Source: Akebia trifoliata
Taxonomy: Eukaryota > Streptophyta > Magnoliopsida > Ranunculales > Lardizabalaceae
Reading direction: 5' to 3'
Assembly: GCA_017979445.1 (NCBI GenBank)
Contig: CM030718.1
Span: 24,051,021-24,115,020 of the forward strand
Length of the DNA stretch: 64,000 nucleotides
Both the position numbers and the translations under genes were made by a program. Below the pieces are notes generated by a model. It worked only from the letters and a program-made list of their open reading frames with translations, made no database searches and was not told the origin of the DNA. Shown here in pieces: positions 24,778 through 37,100 of the stretch (its first letter is position 1; each line of letters opens with the position of its first letter).

Positions 24778-26656
24778 TGTAGCTACGTGATTTTCGAGTC
24801 TAAAGATCACCGTCATGTGGATTTGGAGTCGTTACCATTCTTTTTTAGAAAAGTGTGTGCATGGGCAACCGGAATGTATTTTTGAAAAATTGACGTTTAT
24901 AGTGACTCTCACACGTATAGAAAATCGATCTATCTAAGATCTAGGTAAGTGTTTGATTAGAGAGAGAGGAATGTGTTAGGTCCCTTCTTTTTCCACCAAA
25001 AGGTGGTAACCTTAAAATACATGGTCATTTAAAAATAAAAATAAAAGAAAGTTGGAAAATAAAATTTGTACTCCCTAAGCAAAGGGGGACATTACTTTCA
25101 GTCTAAGTCGCAAGAATCACCTCATTGAGAGAGGGAATCTCAATCGTAACTTTACCTTAAAGTCGAACAATTTTTTAAGACTTTAGGTTTTGATGGTTAT
25201 GGGCCCATTTTTATGAAAGAATGGCCCAATTAACTTAGCTTTAAAACTAGTTTTTTATGGTGTGTGCAAGTTATAAGTAGGGATTAAAGATGATAAGATT
25301 TTATTTTGAAAAATGGTTTTAGCCTCTACATTTTCTACTGAACCGAGGTTCGATTTACCAGAGGTAGAGGAGGGGTAACATTACATCCTATGGCTATTCT
25401 AAACCAAAAATAAAATAACAAAAATGAGAAAAATAGAAGAGGGAAGATGGAGGGGAGAGAATGAGGGATTTTTTTTATATCACTTTGTCCTTACTCTACC
25501 TTGTCTTTTGAGTCATTTTTCATTGAATTTTCTTCGTCTTGATATTCTAATATGCTTCTTGATGTTGTATTTGAACTTGATGATGAAAGTGAATGTATTT
25601 TAGTGTAGGGATTGTGCGTTGAGGATTTTTCAGAGATTTAAGAGGGATTTGAGAGAGATTGAGAGTTGAGAGACTTGAAAGAAGGGATTCAAGCATGAGC
25701 CTTTTCAAAGGGTGATGGAAGTTTTTATAAGAGTTGGTGATTGCTTTTAGGGTTCGAATGGTCACATAGAGTTTGGGCATGAAGGATTTGAATTTTGAGG
25801 TTAAAGAGGGGTAAATTTGAAAAAGAAATTAAGTGAATTGCTTTTGACCCATACCCATGGATATGATCCAAATGGGTCGATTAGACAACCCATTTTTAGG
25901 TGTGGGTGTTGGGTTAAAAAAATAGTTTATGTAAGAAATTAGTTATTTTGATTTTGAGAGGGTAAAGGATGTTATGACATGTGTCCCAAATATGGTAGAC
26001 ATGTAGCTTTTTGATGGGTTAGTGAGGAGATTAAGGAGAAGGAGTGTGGGGATGACTTATGATGAGGGTTTGGAGAAAGTAATGGAGGTTGGTAATGACA
26101 AGTGGTGTGTATTGAGGTATGTGTTGTGTAGCTTTTAAAATGATGATTGAATTAGGTAGATTGATTTTGAGAGGTGGGTTGTGGTGGTGACAAGTGTCTA
26201 CTTTGATTATCTTGAGTGGATCTTGATTGGTTAAGATTATGGACATGGGTAGGGTTTTGGGCTTGAGTAAAGGCTTGATTTAGAATGGATTTTTGATGTT
26301 GGGCTTAGGATTATTTTGTAGTTTAGGTTAGATTGTATTGGAATTGGAATGGATTTTAGGTTAGATTGGTTTATTGATTAGGGCTTTGGTTAAGATTACG
26401 TTGGGTTGAGGCCTTTTAGGGGTTGGATTGATTTAGCGATTTTGAGAAGGGTGGTAGTGAGTTAGAGATGGCTTAGGGTGTAAGGACAAAAGTAATGAGT
26501 ATGAAGCCTTTTTCATAAGTTTGGGCTAAATTAAAAGCCTTGGGCTTATTTTATTATAAAAAGCGAGGAAATTAAAAACATTGGACTACTAGGCCCTTAA
26601 TTGGAAATTCGACAAAATGTTATTTTTATGGGCTTGTGCAAATTGGGATGTCTACA
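24778..26656 (-). mobile_element. Solo LTR, family B, 1.88 kb
   Basis: It starts TGTAGCTACG and ends GATGTCTACA on the plus strand, flanked on both sides by CACAT (24773-24777 and 26657-26661), a perfect 5-bp target duplication. It has no gag or pol and no second LTR, so it is a product of LTR-LTR recombination. The same family recurs, inverted relative to this copy, at 31154-33176. Shared blocks include GACTCTCA followed by 'tctatctaagatct' and a conserved end 'aatttgcac'. The strand given is the one on which it starts TGTAGACATC. Confidence 0.82.
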
Positions 26657-26792
26657 CACATTATAATACAACTCTAGTTCATAGTGTTTTATGTTATTAC
26701 GAGTATAATTTTAAGAGAAAACTCTTCATTAAAAAACAGTCCATTCAATTCTGATCAAAGCCACAAATTCTATTATTAAATTGGATGAATGT

Positions 26793-27291
26793 TGTGGATT
26801 TGGAGATCTCTGTTCAATACAATTAGCAAAAAAAATTAAGAAACAAACCAAAGAACACCAAGATTTACGTGGTTTGGAAAATATGCCTATATCCATGGAC
26901 AGATTCAATCTTCTTCACTAAGAAATCAAAGGAGAACAGAAAAAGAAATAACCACTCAAGGTTTTAATCCTTAACCTAAGACTTGAAACCCCTGTACACC
27001 CCTCGCCTTTCTCCTTTAAACTCTTGAAGAATTGACTTAATACATAATACAATTCAATACCTAAATATATAAGGGGGAAGACTAAAGATCAACTAGGATT
27101 TAAATTACAGGTATAGTGGAATTATAAACCCAATGGGATAGTGGTTGGCTATCAATATCCTAATATAATTAGAAAACCACTTTCACAAGAAAATCCAATC
27201 CTAATATAAAAATCCTGAACTTATCCTAACCTTTAGTTTGAAAATTAATCTAATGGCTATGATAAAAGACACATAAATATAACAATTTCCA
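26793..27291 (-). repeat. Copia 3' LTR, 499 bp
   Basis: It runs from TGTGGATTTGG to TTTCCA on the plus strand and aligns along its length with the two parts of the right LTR (30982-31153 and 33177-33514). It is diverged by many point changes, which indicates an old insertion. Confidence 0.75.
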
Positions 27292-27412
27292 CATTGGCTT
27301 TTATCACAGTCACATTGAAGATTACATGGCATAATAATCTGTCACATGTGCGTGCTACTTCACATTGGCCTAAATACCAGAACCACCTTGGAGATAAATT
27401 GCACATATCTTC

Positions 27413-29186
27413 TGTAGATGCAAATATTCGCTCAACTTCGAGATACTCTTCAAAAATAATCTTTGCCCGTTGGGACCTGCAATAAGTCCACTCCGACGAT
27501 CAAGTTAGAATCAATGTAGTGTTATTGAAGAATCCTAGAGTTAAAATTTTTCTAACCTCTAAATTGAATTGCTCTTCAGCATTTATATGAATCTTGACCT
27601 GTGGATCTTTTGAGATATCAATGATGATTAGTGTCATCGTGGTTGTAATTACCCTCTGATCTGACGATTATAGAACTGGGCACAACTGCTCTGACAGCTT
27701 CAGGACAGTTGCAACTAACTAGTCGGGCTATGACTTGTTACATCTATCTTTTCCTGGTCAAGACTACTACCCGTCATTTCACCGCCCATCTTGTCATTCC
27801 AGGGGGGGTATATTCGGTAGGACGAATGATGCTTATTATGGATGCCACGTGTCAGTGGGGGGTTGGGGGGGGGGGGCGAGAAATGCCCTCCACAATACCC
27901 CCTTTCAAGGTCTTGGAAATTAGTTCGAGACTTTGAGATCAATTACGCTGCCACGTGGCCTATCTGCATTGGGTGTTGGACTTCATAAGCGCATTTAAAT
28001 ATATTGATTTGAAATACCTGTCCGTTCATTTTTCGAGGTCGAAGGGATGATTGCCCTCGCGAATTGTGCTCCCAACAGTTGAAGTGTGTGGCGCATTTAA
28101 CGCCTGCTTACACGTGGCACTCAATGAGTGGTTGATTTTGCACGCGTTTGTGAATGATCGCCTTGCTTCTGACGGTATCAAATGCGCCGTATCTGTCATT
28201 AATACAACATTTTTCCTTCGATTCTTGATTTGAGTACACATCTTGAGGCACCTTCTCCCTATATATACCCCATCCCTTCTCTTTGTTGCATTTTTACATT
28301 TTTATCTCTTTACTTTCCCTCTTGTCTTTGTTTTCGCCTTTTGTTTTCACTTAGCGTCCATGGTTGTTTAGTTGCAGTTGAAGGTTTTGCGCAAGCTTTC
28401 AATAGTCCTCTCAAAAGCTCCCAGTTTTTTTTTTTAAAAAAGGTAAAAAGGTCAAGGCTCCCTCACCTCACCTCTAAATCTTTTTCTTCTAGTCCTGGAT
28501 CTTTCGCCTAACTTTTGCCTGAGTTCTTCGTTTTCCCTCCTAATGGCTGTGATTTCGTCGTTTTGCTTCTCCAACCCCTTGCGCACTCTTCTCTCATCTC
28601 CGACAACAAGTTATACATTGCAAGCATGGGATCTTGCGATGTTGGAGGTGAGTCTGTTGGTAGGGGGTTTGACGGTTCTCCACGTGTTTCGTCTCTAGCT
28701 TTTCCCATCTTAGTTGTTTTTTTCCCTGTAAGTTTCCCACAGAAGGCGCCAAATTGTAGATGCAAATATTCGCTCTATCTCGAGATACTCTTCAAAAGCA
28801 ATATTTGTTCGGACTTGCAATAGGTCCACTCCGATGATCAAGTTAGAATCAGTGCAGTGTTATTGAAGAGTCCTAGAGTTAAAATTTTTCCAACCTCTAA
28901 ATTGAATTGCTCTTCAGCATTTATAGGAATCTTGACCGGTGGATCTTTTGAGATATCGGTGATGATTAGTGTCAGCGTGGTTGTACTTACCCTTTGATCT
29001 GACGATTACAAAAGTGGGCACAACTGCTTTGACAACTCCAAGGCAGTTGCAACTAACTAGCCGGGCTACGACTTGTTACATTTAATCTTTTCCTGGTCAG
29101 GACTACTGACTCGTCATTTCACCGCCCATCTTGTCATTCCAGGGGGGTATACTCGGTAAGACGGATGATGCTTATTATGGATGCTA
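27413..29186 (-). mobile_element. Small non-autonomous Ty3/gypsy-type LTR element nested in the copia element
   Basis: Direct repeats 27413-27847 (435 bp) and 28755-29186 (432 bp) both start TGTAGATGCAAATATTCGCTC on the plus strand and agree throughout with scattered differences. On the minus strand the sequence after the right repeat reads TTTGGCGCCTTCTGTGGG, the primer binding site type of plant Tat-like Ty3/gypsy elements. The 0.9-kb interior has only a short gag-like frame. A 12-base G run (27865-27876) lies next to the left repeat. The flanking DNA shows an unusual 60-bp duplication, described in the findings. Confidence 0.75.
28508..28765 (-). pseudogene. Short gag-like frame of the nested element
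   Basis: An 85-codon frame begins in the LTR/primer-site region. A plausible start is the internal Met of MGKARDETRGEP, followed by a Pro/Ser-rich stretch and LSEMREECARGW, then basic residues. N-terminal charged and proline-rich segments with such helices are usual in plant gypsy gag starts. No capsid domain or zinc knuckle follows, so it is a truncated remnant. The assignment rests on position and composition and is weak. Confidence 0.4.
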
Positions 29187-29949
29187 CTTCACCTTAGCTT
29201 AAATACCAGAACCACCTTAGAGATAAATTGCACATATCTTCTATGACAAACTTTGTATCACCTATACCTGAGATACAACTCCACCTCAAACTTGAATCAA
29301 CCCGAATCAGTCATCTATTTTCTAACGTCGCAAATAACCATTAGCCTTTTAAATCACCAGTTACACACGTTATCAAATCATCCTAGTCTGTCTCAACTTG
29401 ATCACCCGACCAATGCACATGTGTAGATGCCTCGAGTCGATTGCCTAGTCAATTCCAAAAAAAGACCTTGACTCGTCCTCTCGAATCGTTGGAACTTCTT
29501 CACAATCATATGCAATTTAGAAACTCAAATCCATATATCCCCATCTACGAAGAAGACTCTTTGTAAGCATCTACTACTTTGTATACCCCATTTTCAACTA
29601 CTAGTCGAGGTCTTGAAAATATCATACATTATTGTATTTCCTACCAGGCATTATTGTATTTCCTACTAGATGATACAACTCACCATACATTTCTCCTCTC
29701 ATTAAGACCATACAATCACGTATGATTTTCATAACTCAATCTCCAACTAAATACTTACAGCCCATGGAGTCCAACCTACCAAGTTATATATTAGATTCTT
29801 CTGTATTTTTGGCATAAAAGTCACACCACTCAAAATACATTTCATTCCATCAAATATTTTGATCTTTACCATACCAAATATTGTGACCTCACAAATAGAT
29901 CCATTATCTAATGAAACCACACCTATCTTCTTTTCTTGGAACGTATCAA

Positions 29950-30866
29950 AATATTATTTTTTAGAGTATATATAGACAAAACAACCCGAATCTAACATCT
30001 ATTTATCCTTAGAAAAAATGTGCATAACTTGGGAGATTGTGAGAACATCTCCGTAGTAATCTCCACTTCCCACTGTAATAGTCGCATTACCAGAACTATC
30101 CTTACTTTCTTTTTATTTCTTTTTCGCACGAGCAGGACAGTCATTCTTGATGTGAACATATTCCTTGTGGTAGTAACATTGTATGTTACCATTTCCTTTC
30201 AATTTAAAGTTACTCTTACTATTTTTAGATCCCTTATTTGAAGTCCTTCCTCATTGATTCTTTCTATAAACAATAAATCCATAACCATTACTTTCAAGAT
30301 TGGGTCTTCTTCTAATATCATTATATAGGAGTGCTGTTTTGACTTCTTCCAACTTTATTGTATCTTTTTCATACATAAGTGTTGTCACAAGATTGTCGTA
30401 AGAATTTGAAAGCGATGTAAAAAACATGAGGGCCATTATCCTTCCTCTAACTTAACATCAACTTTGTGCAATTGATCTAAGATCTGATTGAGCAGATTCA
30501 TATGATCCAGGAGATTCACACTCCCAATCATCATAAAAAATAATAATTACCTTTTTAAAAATAACTTTTTGGTCAAACTCTTACCCATGTAGAGATTTTC
30601 CAACTTCTCACATAGTTTTGTTGTGGATTCCTCTTCCATAATATTAAACAATTTTTTTCTACAAGACATTATTGAGTCTTATTAATCGTTCTCGCCTTAA
30701 TGTCTTCCAAATCTGTATCGCCTTCTTATCTGGTTTTCTAGACTTCCTTTTCAATGTCATAGCTAGGCCTTGTTGAACTAAGAAATCTTTTACCATTCTG
30801 TGCCATATTAAAACCACCACTCCCCTCGAATCTCTCGACTTCGAACTTCATGTTTGAACTCTTCAT
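29950..30866 (-). pseudogene. Copia gag and protease start, broken
   Basis: Minus-strand frames give, in order: a start with MKSSNMKFEVERFEGSGGF (copia gag N-terminus, opening at 30866); LYMGKSLTKKLF; then SNSYDNLVTTLMYEKDTIKL and EEVKTALLYNDIRRRPNLES (30436-30251), typical of the UBN2 capsid domain; then a degenerate zinc knuckle (CYYHKEYVHIKNDC, lacking one Cys); then MLDSGC near 29975, the aspartic protease active-site region. Frameshifts and stops separate these pieces. All downstream pol domains are missing. It is non-functional. Confidence 0.75.
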
Positions 30867-31153
30867 TACCATCATATTAACCTTAGTTTGGTGGTATGTT
30901 CCTCCACAAAAAAAAAAGAGATAAAAAAATATCAAAAGTACAACTGATCTCTTACGAACTTGGTGCTTTGATACCAATTGTTGTGAATTTGAAGATCCTT
31001 GTTTAATACGACTATAGAGAAAATAACAAATAAAATTCACAAGCAAACCAAAGAACATCAAGAGTTACGTGGTTTGGCCATGATGCCTACGTTATTGTAC
31101 ATATTCAATCTTCTTCACTAAGAAATCAAAAGGAGAATAATATAAAAAATAAT

Positions 31154-33176
31154 TGTAGATACCTTAATTTGCACGAACCCATTAGAAAAATCCAAGTTTT
31201 TTTAAATTGATTTTAATTAAGAGCTTAAGCCCTTCAATGGGCCCGCATTGTCACTTGGCACCATTTTTATGCATACATGCATAATCTAATATTGTTTTGC
31301 ATGCCCATACCTTGTTCTTAATCCAATCTAATTCCATACCCGCTTCCCTAACCCACATTCCTAATTATGGACCGACCAAATTTCATATCCACTCTCCATT
31401 AACCAACCTATTACCCATACCCTAACTTCATACTAAGCTCATTCTCAAATCAAACCATCCCAAAGCCATCATAAGTCCATACCTAAGTTCATTAACCAAC
31501 CCATTATCCATACCCTAACTTCATATTAAGCCCATTCTCAAACCAAGTCATCCTAAGACCATAACCTAAATCCATAACCCAAGTCTGAGATAAAGTCTAT
31601 ACTAAATCATCCTAAGTCCATAACTTAAGTCCATGAGCCAAGTCCATTCTAAGTCTAATACCAAAACCCATTATCAAGCCCATTCTCTTATACCTCCTTA
31701 AAAGAAGACATATGGTGGTTTCTCATAAGCTTTTAATACCCAATGCTCCAACTTAACTGGGAAGTCAACTCCATTGTGAAAACCCAAGAATACCTTTATC
31801 AAAAAGTGTAGTCAAACAAAAAAATACTTTGATTTTTGGTAAAAATTTCTAAAATTGAGAGAATTTTCAATCCTAACCTCAAAAGGTAGGAATCTTCAAG
31901 TACATACATAGAGTTTTTCCATTAGTACATTTCAAAAATATACATCCACAATTTATTTTATGAGTTATTTACGAATGAACCAATGTTTACTTTTTACCTA
32001 TTACTTCATCTTTATACACGTCACTCCCCTACTCACTTTCTTAAAAGTACTTTTGTTCTCTCACCTCTATTTATTAAAAAATCAAAAATGCTTTTAGGAT
32101 TTCTTCTCACAAATTTTACATTTACCCACATAAAAATAAAAAATCCAAAAAGAAATAACTTAAACATCATGTTCATTCTCTTTATTTTTATGCTTGGACC
32201 ATTTTATCTCCAAAAGTTTTTCAAAAATTCTATAAATAGGCTCATTTCCTATAAACAATTGATTTTTTCAAACCCTCATTTCACAACTTCAAACTCTACC
32301 AAAATCCCTACTCACCTTTCTAACTTTTTCTCAACCTTCAACCAACAACTCCCATCCTCTCTAACCATCCACTTTACCATCAAATTCACCTCTCAAGATT
32401 CAAGCTCATTAAAGAACATCAAGGGACAATGTGAGTTATATTAAATTTATTTTCAAACATTTACACTCTCTACTTCTAACACTCCATCTATTTTATGTTT
32501 TAACCATCCTTTAAGATGTAATGTACACCCTCTCCCACCTCTGGTAGGTTGGACTTAGGTTCGATCGAAAGGGTGGGGGTTGAAGCATTCTTTCCTTTAT
32601 TACATATCTCATGCATCATATTGTGTATCATGTACCCACTCCCATATACTTGATCATGATGAAGATATGTGTTACCATTTTATTGGGATTGAAACACTAA
32701 ATTTCTAGTCTTGTATACATGCACTAAGGTTATGGCATTAAAGGAACTCCATCATGGAGTCTCTCTAAAAAGTTCTAAACTAACATTCCTACTTATAAAA
32801 AATAATGTAGTTATATGTGTCATCTTTTTTCATAAGATGCCCCTAATGTCTCACATTAACATCAAATCCCTTTTCCAATGGAACATTTTCACATATTGCA
32901 TACACTACCTCTAAACATGCATTTTTTATTCTTAAGTATTTTTAAAAAGATTGGTGGAGAGTATAAAATACCTAACACCTTCCCCATCCTCTAACTGGAC
33001 ATCCTTACTTAGATCTTAGATAGACTATGTCTTTTTTATGTATGAGAGTCACTACAATGATAAAATCTATTTTAAAATCATTTCGGATGTCCATTCATAC
33101 TCATTTCCAAAAAAAAATGGTGGCGATTCCAAATATCGTAACGTTGAGGTTCTAGGACGAACATCTCATGTCTATA
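31154..33176 (+). mobile_element. Solo LTR, family B, 2.02 kb, inside the copia 5' LTR
   Basis: It starts TGTAGATACCTTAATTTGCAC and ends near GTCTATA (expected CA mutated to TA). The 5-bp repeat ATAAT occurs on both sides (31149-31153 and 33177-33181). The other copia LTR runs uninterrupted across this point, proving an insertion. It is homologous, in inverted orientation, to 24778-26656. It has no coding capacity; the interior is a C-rich, A-rich low-complexity region (about 31310-31690). Confidence 0.82.
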
Positions 33177-33514
33177 ATAATCACTCAAAGTTTTAATCCC
33201 AAACTTAAGCCTTAAAATCCTTATATACCCCTTTCCATGTTTCTCTCAAATCCTAGAAGAATTGACTTAGTACATAGTACAACCCAATACCCAAATATAT
33301 AAGGGGTAAGACTAAAAATCAACTAAGATTCAAATTAAAGGTGAAGTGGAGTTTTAAACTCAATGAGATAGTTGTTGGTTATCGCCATCCTAATATAACT
33401 AGAAAAACCAATCCTAATATAAAAATCCCAAACTTATCCTAGTCGTTAGATTGAAACCTAATCCAACGGCTATGATAAAAGACACATAAATATAATAAAT
33501 ATATTAGTATTCCA

Positions 33515-34090
33515 CTGCTTATCATTTTTCATTGTTAAAATCATATTTTGAAAATTTGTTGAATTCTCAAAGTTCGATTGATTTGACTCAATTCAAAATT
33601 ATTGAATCAACTCAACTTGATTAACTTTTGAGTTCAATTGGCTCAAAACTTGATTGAATTGACTTGTCTAATTAATACATCAACTGGGACGGGTCAACTT
33701 AATGTTCAAATTTTAGTGGAGGAAAATGGAGAAAAATGAAGATTACTCTGAGGTATTTAGTAATCTACGTTGTCTTATAAACAACAAACGCCCCCACTCT
33801 AGTTGAAGATGAAGATGCAATTGAGTTGCTGGTGAATTTGTCTTTAGGATACAACAGAGCCCAGTTTAGTCAAAACTGTATATTCTTTCAAAGTTAGCAC
33901 TAATTTTGAAAATAATTTATCACACAAAATCTCTGATATACAAATGCATCCTTTTGTTGAAAATAAAAAATAGTTTAAATAAGAAGAAAATTAGAAAAGA
34001 GAGAACTCCTTTCTTTATTTCTCTTTCTCTTTCTTTTATATTAATTTATTATAATATATATGGTCATCGATTAAAAAAATGTATTATATA
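33515..34090. other. Intergenic, no gene seen
   Basis: AT-rich DNA with repeated 'ttgattgaattgact'-like words near 33590-33670. No coding region was recognised. Confidence 0.5.
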
Positions 34091-34460
34091 GGATCAATTT
34101 CAAAAGCCATATACAAAACCAAATATTGTGTTAGACATTTTTTAATATATGGGTTTGAAGTTTTGGAATGGACTGATTTTTTTAAGGATGATCTCTATGG
34201 TGAGGGGATCTTCCTCACAAAAAATCAGTCCATTCTAAAACTTCTTACCCAAGTTTACAAGTTCAAGAATCCTGGATCGTCGTATTTTTGTAAACTACTT
34301 TTAATGGGGTTAGAAGTTTAAGAATGGTTTGATTTTTGGTGAAGATGAATTTCTCGCCATAGAGATCACGCTCATAAAACATCAGCCCATTCCAAAACTT
34401 TAAACCTATATTTTGAAAAATCTTTGGCACAATGTTTGATTTTGTATATGGCCTTTGAAT
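34091..34460. mobile_element. MITE, family A core with 'CATATACAAAA' ends
   Basis: The left end TTTCAAAAGCCATATACAAAA is mirrored on the right by the reverse complement TTCAAAGGCCATATACAAAA. Inside are the same hairpin cores as at 21.6 kb ('aaaaaatcagtccattct', 'aacttctaac'-like). Non-coding. The exact outer limit and the target duplication are unclear. Confidence 0.72.
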
Positions 34461-34469
34461 TAGGACTGT

Positions 34470-35165
34470 ACCTTATGCGGGCCAAACCTAAATCAACTGG
34501 TTTGAATTCGACACTAGGTCATGTCTGGGCATAGTTATCTAGGATTCAACACATGTTCGAGTAAGAAAAAAAGGCGCTTGGCTCAAATCAGATTGGATTT
34601 GGGCATAGGTATCAAGCAATCTGACGAACCCAATTTGCTCGTACTCGAAATTTATATGGTTATAATTTAAAAATATTTCTTTTATCTTGGTTTCTTTCGC
34701 ACACACAATTCATATTTTAATATGTTTGTTTTTGTTTGTCTTAATATCAAAATTAATGTGTGATTATTTTCCATAAATAAACAATTTCTGTCATTAATGC
34801 TTTACTTGAAGTGCAATTCCATATTGTCATACAATGATTATATTAATGCTTTAAATATTTTTTATTTTATTGAAATTACGATTAATAGTAAATAAATTAT
34901 TATTTTAGTTAATCTTCTTCTTTAAATTTTCTTATAATTTAATGTTTATAAAATTTCAAAACACTTTTTTAGGACAAATTAATAATTATACATTTAAGTT
35001 CTTTTACATGCCACTTATCTTTATATAAACCCTTAACACTACTAGATTAACTAATATTAATCAGGAATGAATTAACCCAAACAACCCGATTAGAGTTGGG
35101 TTCGGGTTGAGCATTTCATGCCTGAGGTTAGGTTGGGCACGGGCGTAGCTTGGTGTTTGTAAAGT
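34470..35165. repeat. Dispersed repeat, about 0.7 kb (copy at 59985-60672)
   Basis: Shares in order 'gtctgggcatagtta', 'gatttgggcataggta', 'tatatggttataattta'-like, 'acatgccacttatctttata' and 'gagttgggttcgggttgagc' with 59985-60672. It is non-coding and probably a non-autonomous transposon whose ends carry 'gggttgggc' motifs. Confidence 0.65.
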
Positions 35166-35180
35166 TTGGATTGGATACGA

Positions 35181-35548
35181 GTTCAAGGGCCATATACAAA
35201 ACAAACATTGTGCCAAACATTTTTCAATATATTGGTTAGAAGTTTCAGAATAGGCTTGATTTTTTGTGAGGAAGATCTCTATGTGAGGAGATCATCCTCG
35301 CAAGAAATCAGTCCATTCTGAAACTTCTAACCCCACTTTATAAGTTGAAGAATTGTGGATCATTGTATTTTTGAAAATCACTTTTGATGGAGTTAACAAA
35401 TTCAAATGGGTTTTTTGTTAGTGAGGATGATCTACTCACCATAGAGATCATCATAAAAAAAATCAACCTCATTTTGAAACTTCTAATTGATATATTGAAA
35501 AATGTTTGACATATTGTTTGATTTTGTATATGGTCCTTGAAATTGACC
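35181..35548. mobile_element. MITE, family A core with 'CATATACAAAA' ends, second copy
   Basis: The left end GTTCAAGGGCCATATACAAA and the reverse complement of the right end, TTTCAAGGACCATATACAAAA, match and continue inward through CAAACA...GTCAAACATTTTTCAATATAT. The same internal hairpin cores are present. A further partial end lies at about 35571-35606 ('acaaaaccaaacattgtgcc'). Confidence 0.72.
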
Positions 35549-36067
35549 CATACAATAGAGAGCGTTTTAGGACTAAATACAAAACCAAACATTGTGCCAA
35601 ATATAAAATATTTTATTTTTCTCATATAACTAAATAGTGAATATGAGCTTTCAAGGAGAGAGTCTTGAAATGAAGAATAAGGGGAGAAAAGGCTCTTATT
35701 TATACGTTCCAAAATCCATCAAGAATGATTTATGAAACAATGTGAGATTGATTTAGAAAATATTTAAAATAGAGAGCCAAAACCAATTTTTCATAAAACA
35801 AACTTTAATCCAAGTGAAATGGCAACAACCAATAGGATTTCTCCAATCCAAGTCACGTTGATTGAGTTCTTTTTATCTAAATTGGGTAGAATTTAGAAAT
35901 TTTGGATTTTTAAAGATGAAATCAGAGATTTCTGAACTTGTCACGTTGATCGAGTTCTTTTTATCTAAAATTAGGTAGAATTTAGAAAATTTAGAGGATT
36001 TTTTAAGATGAAATTAGAGAGATTACCTTGTTTTGTAACTTATTTTAGGATGATAATTCAATTTCGC

Positions 36068-36073
36068 AAAAAA
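36068..36073 (-). terminator. RNA polymerase III terminator (T6)
   Basis: A run of six A on the plus strand is TTTTTT on the minus strand, 12 bases downstream of the tRNA 3' end, as expected for a pol III terminator. Confidence 0.8.
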
Positions 36074-36084
36074 GATATTTTTTA

Positions 36085-36155
36085 TGCACCAGCCGGGAAT
36101 CGAACCCGGGTCTGTACCGTGGCAGGGTACTATTCTACCACTAGACCACTGGTGC
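36085..36155 (-). tRNA. tRNA-Gly (GCC anticodon)
   Basis: The 71-nt transcript folds as a standard cloverleaf. The acceptor stem GCACCAG pairs with CTGGTGC, the anticodon stem GTACC pairs with GGTAC around loop CTGCCAC (GCC anticodon), and the T arm is CCGGG-TTCGATT-CCCGG, with discriminator A at 36085. The internal pol III promoter is present (A box TGGTCTAGTGG, B box GGTTCGATTCC). No intron. CCA is not encoded, as is normal for eukaryotes. It reads GGC and GGT (and by wobble GGU/GGC only) glycine codons. Confidence 0.97.
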
Positions 36156-37100
36156 TACTTTGAGTTCATAGTCTGCAATATAAACTCATTACAATTCATT
36201 ATTCATATTGGTATGGTCCACTTCCACTGTTCAAAGCATAAAAATGTTTATTTATTTATTTTTAAATCCTGGAATTAAGAGGATGGTCATGCATCGCACA
36301 ATCAAGATTGTTGAATCAGGATTTTTTCGAAAATTAAATCAGGAATTTTTGAACAACAATACATGTAAAAGATAACCCAAGATTAATACTAATTTGATGG
36401 CCTACATCAATGCAAGATAGATTTTCTTGATGTTTTACTTACATATGATTAAATCATTTTCTTTCTTAAAAAAAAACAAAAAATGCTTATAGATAGTTTA
36501 AATATAGTCTAATGGCTGAGCCAAAGATGTAGTCTCATTGAGATCATAAAAAATCCGAAAGAGACAATGTCGAATGATTGAGCCCACGATGAGTACAACA
36601 ATATTGAATGGGTTTTAAGGTCCGATAGAAGCCATTTGATGTTGTTGCTTTTCAGAGGTATCCATTTAATTTGAGTTGATTTGTTGCATCTTTATCCTCT
36701 TCAATTCATAGGTATTTTTGATAATTGACGACTCCTCGACGACAATTACGTTCTTGTACGCTAATGAGTTCAACTGTGATTTTAAAGATTATATATCTTG
36801 ATGATTTGCCAATTAATTAGCGAATAACCAATTAATTGGTGGTGATCCTACTCAGCAAATTTTTATGAAAATAAACCGATTAATTGACTAGTACTCTCTT
36901 TGGCAAAATTTTCCACATTTTCGGAAAAAAAATATGTTGAATTTTTAGACAATTGACACAATGAGAGAATAATACAGGAAATTTCATGCTGTGATTGGTT
37001 TCATAGGGAGGAATTCAAATGTTTTTTTTTTAAATCTTTGGGGGATGCTCAACTGTGATTGATGTTGACATCATGTGCATTGAGTAAAAGGCAATCAAAG

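Larger units (their letters stand above)
26793..33514 (-). mobile_element. Ty1/copia retrotransposon remnant with nested insertions
   Basis: The left (3') LTR is 26793-27291. The right (5') LTR runs 30982-33514 but is split by a 2.0-kb solo LTR. The LTR halves share 'ttacgtggtttgg', 'attcaatcttcttcactaag', 'aatatataaggggg/ta' and 'gacacataaatata'. Just inside the right LTR, 30963-30976 is the reverse complement of TGGTATCAAAGCAC, a tRNA-Met primer site, which fixes the minus orientation. The interior keeps a broken gag and the start of protease but no integrase, RT or RNase H. A second retroelement is nested at 27413-29186. Outer flanks (AATGT and CTGCT) do not match, so the ends may have been rearranged. 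Confidence 0.8.

Noticed and set aside
28230..28511. 93-codon plus-strand frame preceded by a TATA-like 'ctatatatacccc'
   Set aside because: It lies inside the interior of a minus-oriented retroelement, and the peptide is Ser/Phe/Leu-rich with no features. The TATA word alone does not make a gene.
31983..32444. 153-codon plus-strand frame
   Set aside because: Low-complexity Ser/Thr/Phe/Leu composition inside a solo LTR, with no domain. It is a by-product of pyrimidine-rich DNA.
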